Below are positions 24,971 through 39,000 of a stretch of 64,000 bases of DNA, in pieces. The notes beneath the pieces are model-generated. The model was not told the origin of the DNA. It made no database searches and saw nothing but the letters and a program-made list of their open reading frames with translations. A program made the translations under genes and the position numbers. The first letter of the stretch is position 1. Every line of letters starts with the position of its first letter. Where the stretch lies: positions 1 to 64,000 of the forward strand of contig JBAIAA010000893.1 of assembly GCA_037893245.1 (NCBI GenBank), read 5' to 3'. The stretch is from Crossaster papposus (Eukaryota; Echinodermata; Asteroidea; Velatida; Solasteridae).

Positions 24971-25137
24971 AAAGGTAGGGTAAACCATTTACAGATATCG
25001 AACAATTTTACTACCGAATTATTAAGAAATATCTCTTTATTTGAAAGTAAATAATTTCAGGCATCCAGCAAAATGACTGCGCTAGATATCCTGTAATTGT
25101 TCCGAAAAATTGAATTACCTACGTGTATCCTACTTTT
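24971..25137. mobile_element. MITE family X, internally deleted copy
   Basis: The left end AAAGGTAGGGTAAACCATTT and the right end GTGTATCCTACTTTT match the ends of the full 370-390 bp copies at 32931, 33549 and 55979. Most of the middle is missing. Shared internal sequence includes GCGCTAGATATCCTGTAATT. Confidence 0.8.
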
Positions 25138-26284
25138 GAAATGATTTTTGATGAATATTGCTTTAGAAACGAAAGGTTCACACACAACAAAATGAGAGGG
25201 AATCAGGTTGGCGTAGCGGTCCCTGCCTGATTCCGTGGGTTTTTTCCCCACCTCCAAAGCTGTACCTTCTTCTCATTGTCTTTTCTCTACATATTTCTTC
25301 AGGCTTGCGAGCTACAGTGCCTAGGGCGCTTTTGAGGAATCCTTAGTTTCATGACCAGAACGATTTATTAATAATAACACACTACGTCCCTGATCCTGAT
25401 AGAGATTGTCTACAAATGCTCACAAACAGGTCAATGATTCGAGAAAATACCACATGTGACAGATAATACATCTTACCTGCCATTGTTGACAGCATCAGCA
25501 CCAAAGCTGCTGTTCCGTCCATTCTTCAAGATCAGTTAGGTGAATTCTGAGCACCAATCCGCTAGAATGTAATTGTCAACGACTCACACGCCAACGCCAG
25601 CCAACTAAAGTGATACTATACGCACGTTTATAACTCGACAACAATCGGGATGCGCCTCAACTATAAACTAAACCAAAGCTTTGCCCGATAATGCAAATAT
25701 CGAGATTTCGTTTTAGATTTATTCATCAGCGACTTCAACGATCGATACACCAACTTCGACTTTAATAGGCAGCTATGCAACGACGATCAGACTGACAGGA
25801 AAGAGACTAAATATATCGTAGCTCGAAACCGTATCTTATAGACGCCGGAAATGCTGAACACTTCGTTAGCGTTCATTGTACATCGGCAATAGGCCTACTC
25901 AAACGTACGTAGTTTGCCAAGTAGCCGCAGACCTCGACCACAGACCAGGCTGACGTCATAGCCAACCTACATCCAATCAAGAACGAGCCTGCGCTTGCGG
26001 GAAAAGTAGAAACATTTATAATTGGCGCAGGTTTACAGCATGGGTGGAGCTAACGCTAGAAGCGGGCAACGTAACAGCCAATGAGCATTCCCTGGTATTT
26101 ACAGTTTCTAGCTAAAGCAAAACACCGTATTTAAACTAACAAAAACATTACATTGAAGCTGAGCAATGAATACCATCTCGTTCGTAAACTTAGTCACGGC
26201 ACGAATCGTTATGAAACAGCGCGGCACTGCATACAGACGGACACGGCTTCTAGTAACAAACACAGACTCCTCATTACCAATAAT
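25138..26284. other. Unassigned sequence
   Basis: I see no gene, repeat or RNA here. Open frames are short and in several frames. The stretch has ordinary complexity and may be host intergenic DNA. Confidence 0.5.
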
Positions 26285-26683
26285 GGGTATTATGTCACAA
26301 AATAGTGAAATTAAGTTATATACATGGTTGGAAAGCCCACAGCCTAAGCTTCCGGTTGGTATATAATAGGCCCTATAGCTCTATAGCTACTCCCGTTCTG
26401 GAGATATGACATGTTTGCTTTTGATTACTTCCTTGGAGTTCAAATTACACAACTGAGAAAGCAGGCTTTGAAAGAGCCGGCTTTGTTGTAGAACAACAGA
26501 ACGATGAACACAAAATTTCCACTTTAATCATCAAAATCAACATTTCTTTAAATGAAAACTGAAAATATTGGTGTTAAAGATGTCATTAATGGCAAAAAAT
26601 GTAAATCACATTTTGATGAAATGTTTATCCTCTCAACATTGAGTAGTCCATTACATGATAGTGCACAGCGCGACTTAATACCC
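26285..26683 (+). mobile_element. MITE family T, copy 1 (399 bp)
   Basis: The ends are GGGTATTATGTCAC and, in reverse complement, GGGTATTAAGTCGC. The body matches an inverted copy at 50477-50871 over nearly its whole length, for example TTGTTGTAGAACAACAGAACG. There is no coding capacity. Confidence 0.85.
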
Positions 26684-27800
26684 TTTATTGCAGAGCCGGT
26701 CACAGTTGGACTAGGCAATTAACGAAAAAACGAAACGTACTCAGAGGGTCAAAATGATTAAAGATGATGCAACGAAGGCAACAAGTCAGTTGGCGTGAAA
26801 CAAATTACTCCTATGCCTTTTAAACTAATGGGATCCCCACGGTGTAGTCAGAAGAATTCGTTGTACCCAACATGATACCCTACGTCTTGCACCCGAGGGA
26901 CTCAACCTGTATCCTAGGTTTACTCGGCTATTTTGAAACATTTATTATTCAAATTCATCATATAGCAACTCTCACACTAAATTTCTTCAGTTTCACACGC
27001 TTTCACACAGTTTCACATGTATACAACATTTGCCAATACATATTTTTAAAAGCCTAAAATTATCACGAATTACTTTACTGAACTGCTAGAACTGAAGTCA
27101 ACTTATATATTTGAGCAATAACTTGAATAATTTCAATTCCGTTGTCGACCCAGCCCCCCAAAAATCAATAAGAAACAACTCCAGCTACCCGTACTTCACA
27201 TCAGTGGCCGATGTAAACAAACACTTTATGTGTGTGTACGTACGTACATGCGTTTGTTTATGGTGTAAATGGAGGACACATACCTGGCGACACGAAGGTG
27301 AATTGGTGTTAGGGTTAGAATCGAGGACGACCTCGATTGAGATTCGTGTATAAAACCAATGAGAGCCGTCGAAAAAGTTAGAGTACAAACAAAGGAAATT
27401 TTCGAGAGGAACAAAGGAAACTCCTCGATTTACACCATTAACAAACGTGTGTGTACATGTATTTCAATAGCGCGCGCTTCGCAGACAGATAATTGGTGCG
27501 CGCTATGTGTGTATAATTATTTTAAATGAGATAGCTGTTGCTGTTGAGAACCAGCAAAACCATATTTTTTTCTGCCGCGTATACAGCACTCGCTGCGTCG
27601 CGACGATGAAGAAAACTTAACGTTTTTCTTAAGCGTTTTCTATTAAATTACCAAAGTCCCAGAGTCCCCAGTAAGATTTTGTTATGTAAAATGTATGTGG
27701 TGACACGGTTTCGATGAATAAATGTCGTGGCTATGCTTTAATTGTTTATATTTGTGGGTTTTACAAAGTCATATTTTTCTCGTGTGTTCCAACACATCGA
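26684..27800. other. Unassigned sequence
   Basis: No feature is recognisable. Short open frames on both strands at 27111-27414 overlap one another and have no gene-like character. Confidence 0.5.
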
Positions 27801-27818
27801 TTGAATAAAGCACAAAAC

Positions 27819-27962
27819 AAATCTTCCGATTTTAAATTTACTCATATTTACTGGAAGCTATTGATAGATTCTGAGGTAGAAACTCGTATCAAAGGATTGC
27901 AGGGCTTAAGGGATCATTTGAATGATGATAACGTGTCAAATTTACAAGTTTTGTCACCGTAG
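27819..27962 (+). pseudogene. Possible MYBBP1A/Pol5-like exon or fragment
   Basis: The open frame ending at 27962 contains IYWKLLIDSEVETRIKGLQG followed by LRDHL. This resembles the start of the Myb-binding protein 1A / yeast Pol5 repeat region (pattern FFW-x-hh-x4-ETR-x8-LL). That protein acts in the nucleolus in ribosome synthesis. The match is recalled by eye, covers only some 35 residues and ends at a stop, with no clear neighbouring exon. It could be a first or last exon, a pseudogene fragment or chance. Confidence 0.17.
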
Positions 27963-29533
27963 TACTTGGCCGAGTAGCGCAAAGCTTACTGCACAATGGC
28001 GGCCCACGAACGTACGCGCATCACATGATTGGAGTACACACGAATAGCACAACAAACGAATTTCATAACTTGGCTAGCGCGTAACGCATAGCGCGTGAAA
28101 CAGCCGTGTGTTAGGGAAAGACGGTTTGAAACATCATGTAAAATCATGGCTCCTGGTGTGCTGACATTTTCAAGTAAAGTGGTATTTTTGTATTACATTT
28201 ATCAACGATTGGCAGTCTTTCAAATCACAGTGTTTCACAGTCTGTCAATCCTGGTCAGCTTGATGAATTGGGTGGTTTTTGTTTTTAAAGTAAGGGCAAC
28301 AGTTTGTAACTCGAACATTGAACTGCTCTGTGTGTCTTTCACAACATTATTTATCTACCAAGGGAATTCAATAAAGTTCACATCTTCCTCGCGTATATTG
28401 CACCGGTTATTTCTATCTGCGCAGGGACAAATTATAATTCGTCTCTTCGTGAAAACTGAAAATACGATTTGGGTGAATTTTCCCCCTGTATGATTTTTGT
28501 AATCTTAATGATTAAAACTAATTTTGACAATATTAAACCTCGCCAGAATGTACTTTGCTATCCATTTTTGCCAGGCCAAAAAAACTAATTTCGAAAAAAA
28601 TAATGGTTTGACCAAATTCGTCTTTTTGTGAATACGCTGACGATATGGTATATATTAAAATTAGACAATGACTTTAACCTATAGTCTTAGAGCTGTAACC
28701 AAAATCAATACTTGATTATTCAGCGAAGCGGCTGTACACCGCACGAAGGAAACTTAAGGCGCTCCATTCTGTAGTAACCCTGGAAACCTCTAGCGGGAAA
28801 CACAAACTGTGTGACGCGACCACCGCTATTAAATTAACCGACGTTCTCTCCGCCCCATTGCTTCATATGTATAGGCTTTAGGAGGCTGCATGGATATGCA
28901 GCGCCAGCACTACGATCCCGATTGTATAAACCAAGACCCAGTAAATTAACCATGACTGGTAAACAGTAATTGCGCCCTCTATTCAAATAAACGGCACTTG
29001 TATTGCTGAAATTCGATATACATGTACAGGTATTTATTTATTTACAGGAATGGTCGAGTCGCCCAAGTAATCGGAAGGACGCCACCGTGCGTTGGGTGAG
29101 TTGTTATGTTGGTTGCAGCTGTCTTCCTTGCGTGCGACCTTGACAGAAATACAAAACATTGAATGGACGTGTCGCTGCACAATAGCTACGGTTTAGCGTA
29201 AACTTTACAGTTTTGTATACAATCAGCAGGAAACACTAATACGCGCATTTATACGTGGATTCGGCGAAGCTTGGCCAGCGAGTTGAATTTTTGCTGTATA
29301 CATATAAATTCCCGACGCTTGCAGCAGATAAGTTGCAGTTCAAGTTGCACGCTCAGTGCGGTCCACTCAGCTGCCGAACGCGGGCCGGAGTCCGTCCTGT
29401 CGATGTCCACGGCCGGGCCGACTGATGACTGTTTGTCTAACTCTCATTCTCAACGTGGTCTGACCCTACCTCCATGGTCTGACCATTTCTACCCCCAATG
29501 GTCTGACTGAGGTTGGTTTATTCGTTTGTACAG
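27963..29533 (+). promoter_or_regulatory. Likely upstream region and candidate non-coding first exon of the receptor gene
   Basis: No repeat family is recognisable here, and the stretch is richer in CpG than the introns, notably 28730-28900 and 29340-29420. TGTACAG followed by GTGAGC at 29534 makes a good splice donor, so a 5' UTR exon could end at 29533 and join the acceptor at 29829. The 79-residue frame at 29271-29510 is then not needed to explain the sequence. No TATA box or start site can be fixed. Confidence 0.35.
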
Positions 29534-29829
29534 GTGAGCGAAGCGTGAACAACATTAACAAGGACATGAAAGGATTATCAAGTGAAAACAAAAGCCTAAA
29601 TCACGTTTTTTGTGCCCTTTCTTTCAGATCAAATTTTTTCGGGACTTTCTGCCTTTTTAATACATATGGCTGCTGTGCCCAGTATTTGAGCCACATTAAT
29701 GGGGCTGCTTATTATTATTCATATGTTTTCCGACAAGTTGCTTGGGCAAAAAATAACGCACGTTTGGAGAGATTTCTTACGATAGACAGTCTGTCTGATT
29801 TTTTTTTTTTTTTTTTTAATTTTTTTTAG

Positions 29830-30003
29830 TGGCACCGGGCGACCTTGTCAAAAAAATGGAGGTTGATGCGATGCTAGACGATGCTGAGCGACTGCCGGTC
29901 CGAATGGACATACCCTCGCCAACTAGCTTGCCGTCAAACAGCACGGAGAGCACGCCCAAGTCGCCCCTGGGACCCCACCGCACTGGAACTGGAAATCGAA
30001 TCG
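29830..30003 (+). CDS. Receptor exon with start codon (N-terminal A/B region)
   Basis: The acceptor is a long T-run ending TTTTTTTAG at 29829 and the donor is GGTAAGT at 30004. I choose ATG 29856 because it opens the frame ([13 protein letters not shown]) that runs into the zinc-finger exon. The frame is also open upstream to the acceptor without another ATG. The exon encodes 49 residues rich in Ser, Pro and Thr ([19 protein letters not shown]), plus one base of the Asp codon completed in the next exon. The two SP/TP sites could be phosphorylated, which is inference. Confidence 0.85.
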
Positions 30004-33000
30004 GTAAGTTTTCCAAACCGCAGCTTGGGCTGAACTTTCAACAATTTTCTTCAAAATGACCACGGTTAATTTCCGGGGTTGAAATTTGTAACATGTACAT
30101 ACCCTAACCCTAACCCAAACACTAAACCTAGTTTTTGAGTAAAATCTGTGAATATATTCAGTTAAAAAAACCTTGTGGAGACCTATTTATCTGTAGAAAT
30201 ATCCCCAGTGGGGACCTTTGGACACCCAATGTCCCCATTGTGTTCAGGGGCCAATTTCATAGAGCTGGTAAGCACAAAAATTTGCTTAGCACAACAAAAC
30301 GTCTTGCTCATTAAAACAAACAGGTTACCAGCCAAAATTCTACTGGTTTTTTCATTCTAAACCAAAAACCAGCTGATTATCAATCGAAAACAATAAAGAT
30401 TATGTACAAATTTGGTCTGTAACCTTGTTTTTCCCAATGACAAATTTTCATGCTGAGCAAATTATTGTGCTTAGCAGCTCTATGAAATTGGCCCCCGGTC
30501 ACCACAGAGTACCGAAATTAGGAACTGGGTACTGGAGTACCCGACCGCTCATGTCAGGAACCGATTCCAGATTATGGAAATAATCGAGTACTCGCAGCCA
30601 ACTTTACAAACTCCATAGTAATTTTTCAGACGTTGAATGCCTCATTTGCCAGGAATTTTTCTTAACCAGTTCGCGCCGGATGACGTATATGTAAACGCAA
30701 AGTTTTCCCCAAATTCAAAACGGATGACGTATAAACACGCCAAGTTCAAGTTCGGAAATGTCTGTCGGCATCGAGCAAGGCCAGAAATGCGTGGGTGTGC
30801 TTCCCGGCACTATCAGCCTGAACCCGCTTCGGATCGAGTTTCGTTAAACAAAAAAAAATCCAGCCCCTCGGCTCGGTGATGTTAAAATAATCGCGTCATC
30901 AGTTTTGAATTTCGGGAAAACTTTGCGTTTGTATACATCCTCCGGCGCGAACTGGTTAAAAACTCTTGCCGCAAAAATTAATCAAGGGAAAATGGCCAGA
31001 AATCACCTCAACATGCACAAATCATCTAGAAATCCAAAATTTCACGGGGCCCACCCCGCCGTAAGGGCACGTAACCGCGCATATGTGACCTGCTCCCACA
31101 AAAACAGACATAAGTGTTTTTTTGTTATTGTGAGATATTGTTATTTCTATTTAGTACACATCGTCAACTTTCATTTGGTACCAAAACCACCTTTATACCA
31201 TACATACTTCCAATTTTATGAAGATTTTATTTTGATGTATTTGAAAGATAAATTACATGTACCACTTTTAGGACACAGTTTGTCTCAATACATGCATGAT
31301 TTTTGTACTTTCTCATCAATAAAGTTGATTTTTACTGAGAGGTAAAGTATAAATATTAAAGAATAAAAAAAATCACGAAAAACAAAAATCGATGTCCGCC
31401 AGATTGTTCACCCCATTTCAACTTTAATGAGCTGTATCTCGAAATAGCCTGTGCGATTTATGTCGGGTTTTGTAGGAACGGGTCACATATAGAGACTTGT
31501 GGGGAAGACCTTTGTTACCCTCTTTTGTTTTCATTTGTCCTATTGTAATATTTAACGCTTTGGCATTTCCACTCTGGGGTAAATAGATTTCTAAGGATTT
31601 TAGCTCCACGCTCGCATTGTTGTCTAGCATCAAGCTAAAATGCCTACATGTATAATTTCAACCTGGCTAGAAAACTGTACATGCAGATCATTCAAGCATG
31701 TGTATACATTTACATGTACTGTTGAATGGCATATTGCATGATTGCTCCATGGGTTATGAGCAACCCAGTTACATGCCTGGGTTCATGTACTGAAATGTAG
31801 GTCACATACTTGTAGGGGCATTATCTAAAACCACATTTGAAGCTGCTTGGAGCATTTATTCCTCCATGCTTCGAGTATTAATGACAGCTCTTCTGGGAAC
31901 TTGAAGGAATATTTACAATGTATTGTAATTTTTTTTAGGAATGGGTGGATTAACGGGTTATTATTTTAGGGCCAATGAAAAAAAAAAGTAGTTTCCTGTC
32001 CGCATCGCAAGCATGTCGCAATAAAGAATTATAATTTGTTTTTTTTTTCATTTTTCAAAATTAAATCTTAAATTTAAACTGTCGAGTTTACTATTACAAA
32101 TGTATGTGACCCGGCACATCAAAATCAGGAATAAGTCGTGAAAGTCGATACATCACAAGCCTGTTGCTGGAAGTAATTGGGTTATAGGTACGGGCCTGGG
32201 AGGGATATCATTGTAAAGCTTATAATGGAATTTCTTTTGACTTATTCCTGATTTTGATGTGCCAGGTCTCATGGTGTTGGATTGGTGTGGTTCCTAGTAA
32301 AATACGCTAGCAGTACTAGTAAAGAAGTTTACGTGTCAACTGTACATAGTATACAGGGTTCGTCATATCCTGAATTACTATAAAGGCCTCACATTTTACT
32401 AGTCTAAGGGAAATTACTCGGGTTTTTTTATCTCAAAACACGATAAGAGATTCTCATTTGATGACAAAAGCCAGAAATTTGGCACCCAGTCAGAGCCACG
32501 TCATAATGAGGAAGATTTTTGGCTGCAGGGCCATCCCAGATTTGTCCTTTGAAAAAAGTATCTAGGTAGAATAACAAGCAATTTCCAACATTTTCTAAAT
32601 GGCTGCCATCATCATTGAACAATATTTACACAATTCTGTTGCTATTGAATGTAAATATACATGTAATACATGCACAGTGTATACAGCCACATGTAGTTTG
32701 TATACTGTTGTATCAGTTCAGCTACAGTACAGTTAAGTTCAAGGCAACCAGTAGGCATGTACACTATGTATGTACTTGTAGGGTCACTAAATTGACCTAC
32801 ATTTCTCTCCTACATGTAGCTCCTTATTGGTTATAATTGGGTCACTGCATGTCCATGCACGCACCTGCGTACATGTACATTGTACATGTACATGTACATC
32901 AAGTGTTGAAAAAAAAGAGGCTTTGGCCTTAAAGGTAATATACATCATTGGTAATTGCTTGAATTATCATGAATGGGTAGATTTGGGGGGGTTGTATTTT

Positions 33001-36000
33001 ATAGTAAATATCGTTTAACTGACCTGTCCGAAGTTTTACAATCATGGATGACGAGAAAAGCACAAAAAAACGGCGTTTGTTTTCAACCGGCGTCGAGCAG
33101 TTATTCTTATGTTATCTTATGTTATCTTCGCGATCGCCGGACGGCGAGCGCAAATTTTTATTTATAAAATTCATTTTTTCAGAATAATCACAGGATATCT
33201 AGCGCAATCATTTTGCTGGATACCTAGAAGTAGAATCATTATTTACTTTCAAATGAGTAAAATATTTCCTAATAATTCGGTAGTAAATATTTTCGATATC
33301 TGCAAATGGTGTATACTACCAGTTCGCGCCGGATGACGTATATATAAACGCAAAAATTTCCCAAAATTCAAAACGGATGACGCATAAACACTTCAAGTTC
33401 GGAAATGTATGTCAGCAGCGCGCAAGGCCGGAAATGCGTGGGTGTGCTTCCCGGCACTATCAGCCTGAACCCGCTTCGGATCGAGTTTCGTTAAAAATAA
33501 TACCGCCCGTCGGCTCGGTGTTGTTAAAATAATCCCGGCGCGAACTGGTTAAAGGTAGTATACACCATTTGCAGATATCAAAAATATTTACTACCGAGTT
33601 ATTAAGAAATATCTTACTCATTTGAAAGTAAATAATGATTCTAGACATCCAACAAAATGATTGCGCTAGATATCCTGTAATTATTCTGAAAAATAGAATT
33701 GTATACAGGCGATCGCGAAAGAACACAATTAACATAAGAATAACTGCTTGACGCCGGTTAAAAACAAACGCTGTTTTTCGTGCTTTTCTCGGCATCCATG
33801 ATTGAAAAACTTCGGACAGGTCAGTTAAACGATGTTTACTATAAAATACAACCCCTAAATATACCCATTCATGATAATTCAAGCAATTACCAATGGTGTA
33901 TCCTACATATACCTTTAAACTATTGGTTCCTTTCTCTATGGTTGTATACACCATTTGCAGACTTCGGACATTTTTACTACCGAATTATCAAGAAATATCT
34001 TACTTATTTTTAAAGTTAATAATGATCCTAGCATCCAGCAAAATGAAAACAAATTCAGACAAGTCAGTTAATTACACTGTAATGGTTTGACCGCACAATA
34101 TATGTAATTTTTTTTTTTTTTTTTGTATTTTTAGTTCTAATTCCTAGCAATCGTGTTATTCACCATGTAGTCTAGGGGGGGGGGGGGGGGGGGGGGCTCT
34201 TTAATTAGTTTGGGAAATTACTTTTCCCCTTGGAAAGATACCGGTACATCAAACTGAAAAGGAAAATTCAACGGAAGTGCTGTGATTTTTTGTTTGTTTG
34301 ATTATTTCTCCAGAGTTTGAAAGATTGGCCGAGGCCAAACAAAATAAATGGTGTGTTTAGAGTAACGAAAATAACCAGTTCGCGCCGGGATTATTTTGAC
34401 ATCACTGAGCCGATGCGCGGGGTTTAGGCCGATAGTACCAGGAAGCACACCCACGCATTTCCGGCCTTGCTCGCTGCTGACGGACATTTCCGGCCTCGCT
34501 CGTGGCGTGTTTATGCATCATCCGTTTTGAATCTGGGGAAAAACTTTGCATTTATATACGTCATCCGGCGCGAACTGGTTAAAAACAAAATTCAGGTACA
34601 TGTTGGTAGGGAAATAATAAGTGTGAGAACAAAAATTACGTTTGTGGGAAATAATTGAAACTAGTGTTTATATTATCAACTTGCAAAACGTCAATAACAA
34701 AAAGTGAGGTCCCCCCAACAAATTCAGGTAGGTCGAAGTTACCGTAAACACACAATGTTTTTTGTTTGGCTTGACGTCGGACAATAATTTGGCTGTGGGC
34801 ATGTTTTTTCGTATGCAAAAGAATGCATATGTGTGGCTTTTACTTATATTTCTAATTTGTGTAATTGATTTAATCATCTGTTTACTCTCACTTATTCTTA
34901 AATATGTAATGCGCTCTCGAACAGGCTGGTCCTGGAGAGAGCGCAATAAAAATGCAATAATTAGGAACAAAATACATGTACATGTACACATGAATAATAG
35001 AAGTGTACAAATGTACAACATCTACTTGTTGAAGACATCGATACGACGTATGTGGCTCAATTTCAGCAAACTTGTGCAATGGTTCTGTGAAAACGAGTGC
35101 ATTTAATAAAGTCGCGTACGTACCTGTCCGTACATGGGTCACTCCATGAAGTTGGGGCACAAAGTGTGACATGAAGGTCAAAATTTCAAAAGGTTTTTTT
35201 TCCTCTAGTTTTTTTTAATTTTAGGTACTCCAAGTGTTCGTGTTTAAGAAATAAAAAGAGATAAATCTCTAACATTTAAATCAAAATGACCATAGTTAAT
35301 ACAAAAATGCACGTTATTTCCAGAAATACTGATGCTACATGGACACCATTTCATATTTACTTATCATTTGCTTATTAAAAAGTAATTTTTGTTGGTAATG
35401 TTTTTGTTGACTGATGAACTACCTGGGACCATAAACGCATGAAAGTAAATTATTATATCATGTCTTGACATAAATTACAATAATGAGACATCACTTCTTG
35501 ACTATTTGATGCTCTGACTCATCAGAAATTGACAAAGGATTTTAAAGTTTTAATTAAAAGGTTAATATGAACAGACATCAACTGTCAAGTGTTGCACAGT
35601 ATTAAAGAAACTACAAACATCAACATTGTTTAACCATTAACTATGTATGAGGAACACATTGATACATGCTTTGTATAATAAAAGTGGTTGATGATGCTAC
35701 ATGGACACCGTGTCCTGTAGCATCGGCACTGCAACATGTATAAGACCTATGCATTCTGATAAGTATGAAATACACTGTCCAGTTTATCAATGTTATAAAA
35801 AGTAAAGATAGTGCAATGATTTACACTTGGTTTTACACCACTGTTATTAGACTTTACCCCAACTGTGCTGCAGATGCTACATGGACACCGTGTCCCGTAG
35901 CATCGGGACTATAAGACCTATCCATTTAGATAAGTATGAAATACCATGTCCAGTTTATCAATGATACCAACAGTAAAGATAGTGCAATGATTTACACTTG

Positions 36001-39000
36001 GTTTTACACCACTGTTAATTTAATTTATCCCAATTGTGCCTGCAGATGCTACAGGGATACCGTATCCTAAACTTGCGGCGATCTCATATTTATCGTTTTT
36101 GAAATGTACAATGCACTGTCTAGTTATCAAGTTCATGAGACAGAATATTGTTAAAGCTAAGAATATTGTATTAGGTAAAAATAAAAATATTGAGTATTTT
36201 GCTTTGTCTCTCCCTTAGTTGTGGCATCTTCAGCTTCAGTGCAGCAAGTAAATCCTCGCAGTTGTACCGGTAGCTTGAAGTTTTTGGTGGGGGGTTGCCA
36301 CTGTTGTCGGGTGTCAATTCTGTGAAAAGAAACAAATATATCATTGATTGATTATTAAGTAAAATGTTGACAGACTGAACACTTTTCCAATGATAGGCCA
36401 ATACCTTTATGGAAATGTTGGTAAGAACGGTGCACCATCAGATTTTTCTTTAACCAAAATTTGGCTTTCTATAAATCACCGCTCAGTAATAATTACAAGG
36501 TACATTTATACTACTATTGGTGGTACAAAGCGCGTACCAATGGTGTTCAGAAAGGTTTTTTTTTTTATAAAAATGTGACGGCGAACATTTACCATTATAG
36601 GCATTAATACCAAAATATCAATTTGTTTTAGAATTCTGAATTTAGAGTAAAGAAAAAATTGTTTAGCATCCCCACCCAAGTTTGTGAAAGGACCACAGCA
36701 ATTGTTTTACTTTTAATAATAAATGTATCTTAAAAACCTTGAAAGTTGAAATTCAAAATGATACTAATTATTTTCTTGCCAACCCCCCCCCCCCCCCCCC
36801 CCCCCCCCCCTTATATTGCATAACGAATAAGCATTCACAGGCAAATATTAAAAATTATAATAATAGGGGCCTGGCCTAGGCCCCTATTTAAAAAAAAATA
36901 TAAAAAAAAAAAAAAAAAAAAAAATACATGTAGGCCTATGGGGGACAACTCGGTGGTCCCGACTCGAAACGGGACAACTCGACCGGTTAAACAACTCGAC
37001 CGTGCACGGTGCGCCGCGCCATGTACATGTACGTCGCCTGTTCTCTGTGACCACGTGCGGGCGCACCGCCTCACTAGCACTACGCGCGCGCTGTATATGT
37101 ACACGTCGAAGAGTCGAGTTGTCCAAAGGCGACATTTGATGTCAGACATGTTCCCCGAAAGCCGAAATCAACCCAAAACTCTTTTTCTTATAGCATAACA
37201 CATTTTAAGTGTATCTACAGTAAGACGCGCATAAAACAATTGACATTTCTGAGCGTCTATCGAAGTCCTAATCGACTACAGTATCGTTCAGTGCCTCCGA
37301 CAGGTCCGATGCTACGACATGTACGATGGACGGCCAGCGTCCCCGATAAAAGAAGGCCCAAAACATTGTATTCGAGTCTTTCTCTACAAAACGTGGCATA
37401 ATTTTAATACTCAAACATAAACACACACGAAATAAATACTCACGTTCGACGGTAAAAGCCATGACTTGAAGCAGGGTCCCCTAATTCCCGGAAATTCCCG
37501 TTCGATGCTACACATCGAGCATCGATGTTACTTACGGACGCCATTGTTCGCGCCGAAAGAACTTGACACATTACTTTTTGTTTGCTGAATAAGCACGCGT
37601 TTACAGAATGACCCTTGACCCTAGAAACAATATCCAGGCATGTACCATTTCTGTAGGGGGTAGATTCGACTGGGGGACACGGATTTGTACCTCGACGCCA
37701 CATTTTAAACATTGGACACCATCACGTAAGCTTCTCATTCATCAGACAAAAACACACAGTTTTGGTGAAGGAATTTTATTGTCACTTTATCATACATTTT
37801 AAGTGTTTTACTCCGGCAAATTCTGAATATAATTAGTAGATGTACAATTCACCCTGGTCCATCCATTCAACAGCATTCCCGATGCTATAACCGACAAATT
37901 TATGGATACCGCCGTAGCGTTGAGTTGGGTATTTTTTGCGGTGCTATAGAACAATAAGTTCAATCGTAACAAACTTTTTGGATGTGCTGACAATGACTAC
38001 GTGTCTGGTATAAATTAGTGTGGGTGAAATAGTGTTCAGTCTTTTTTCCCCGTGAAAAAATAATGGCTTATAAAATGTACTTAATGGATGTCACATTTTC
38101 GAGTGAGAAGTGGTCATGGACACTACTGATTTTTTGTCAATTATTTTTTGTGTGAAAAAGTTTAGAAGTTATAACTTTTTAAACCGAATTTAGCTTCAGT
38201 TATTGTTCATTTTGAGACAAAAATTATTCATACGAACAGAACATTTAATACAAAAAACTTGATTGGAAATGTCTGATCAGCAGTACTCTTCAATTGCCCG
38301 AACTTCATGGAGTGACCCACATGTAAAGAAACATTGGTAATGAACCGGAACGGTGGGAATTCAGTTTCAGAAAAATAAAGATAATAGTATGAGATAGTAC
38401 AAATTAAAGTCAAGTTCTTCCATATGAAATGATGGGCCCAATTTTATAGCGCTGCATAAACACGTCACAAGCAAGGCCGGAAATGTCTGTCAGCAGCGAG
38501 CAAGGCCGGAAATGCGCGGGTGTGCTTCCCGGTACCATCGGCCTGAACCCGCCTTGGATCGAGTTTCATTAAAAATAATCCCGCGCCTCGGCTCGGTGAT
38601 GTTAAAATAATCCCGCCTAGCGCGAACTGGTTAACCCTAACTACCCTAAACCCATCCAACTCTAACTGCTAGTTTTGCTAGGTTTTGGCAGGTTTGGTCT
38701 CAAACATTAGCAACTTGTTGTTGGACTTTGTTTGACTCGATACAAAAACGAACAGAAAAACAATCAGAATTTTACGTAAAATACGGAATTCCATATTAAC
38801 TGCCTAAAAAAATGCATGAAATTTGAAAAGGAACCTAATAAAAAGTTGTTGTAGTGTCGTCGTCTTTTCTTTCTTACCAAATATGCACATCGTACCGGTA
38901 CTGAAGCAATCGCTGGCCAAACACGCGCACGTACATTGCGGCATCACTGGTAACAAGGCAGTATGATGTATGTACTGTTAAGATTCCTACATGTATTTCA

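Noticed and set aside
28095-28493. 132-residue hydrophobic frame
   Set aside because: There is no recognisable domain and no splice or start context. It is compatible with a chance frame in AT-rich DNA.
30905-31345. 146-residue frame
   Set aside because: It runs from a family Y end into a TGTGACC-type MITE and has no protein character.
33460-33954. 164-residue minus-strand frame
   Set aside because: It is a translation across family Y and X MITEs. Similar peptides recur wherever X copies lie.
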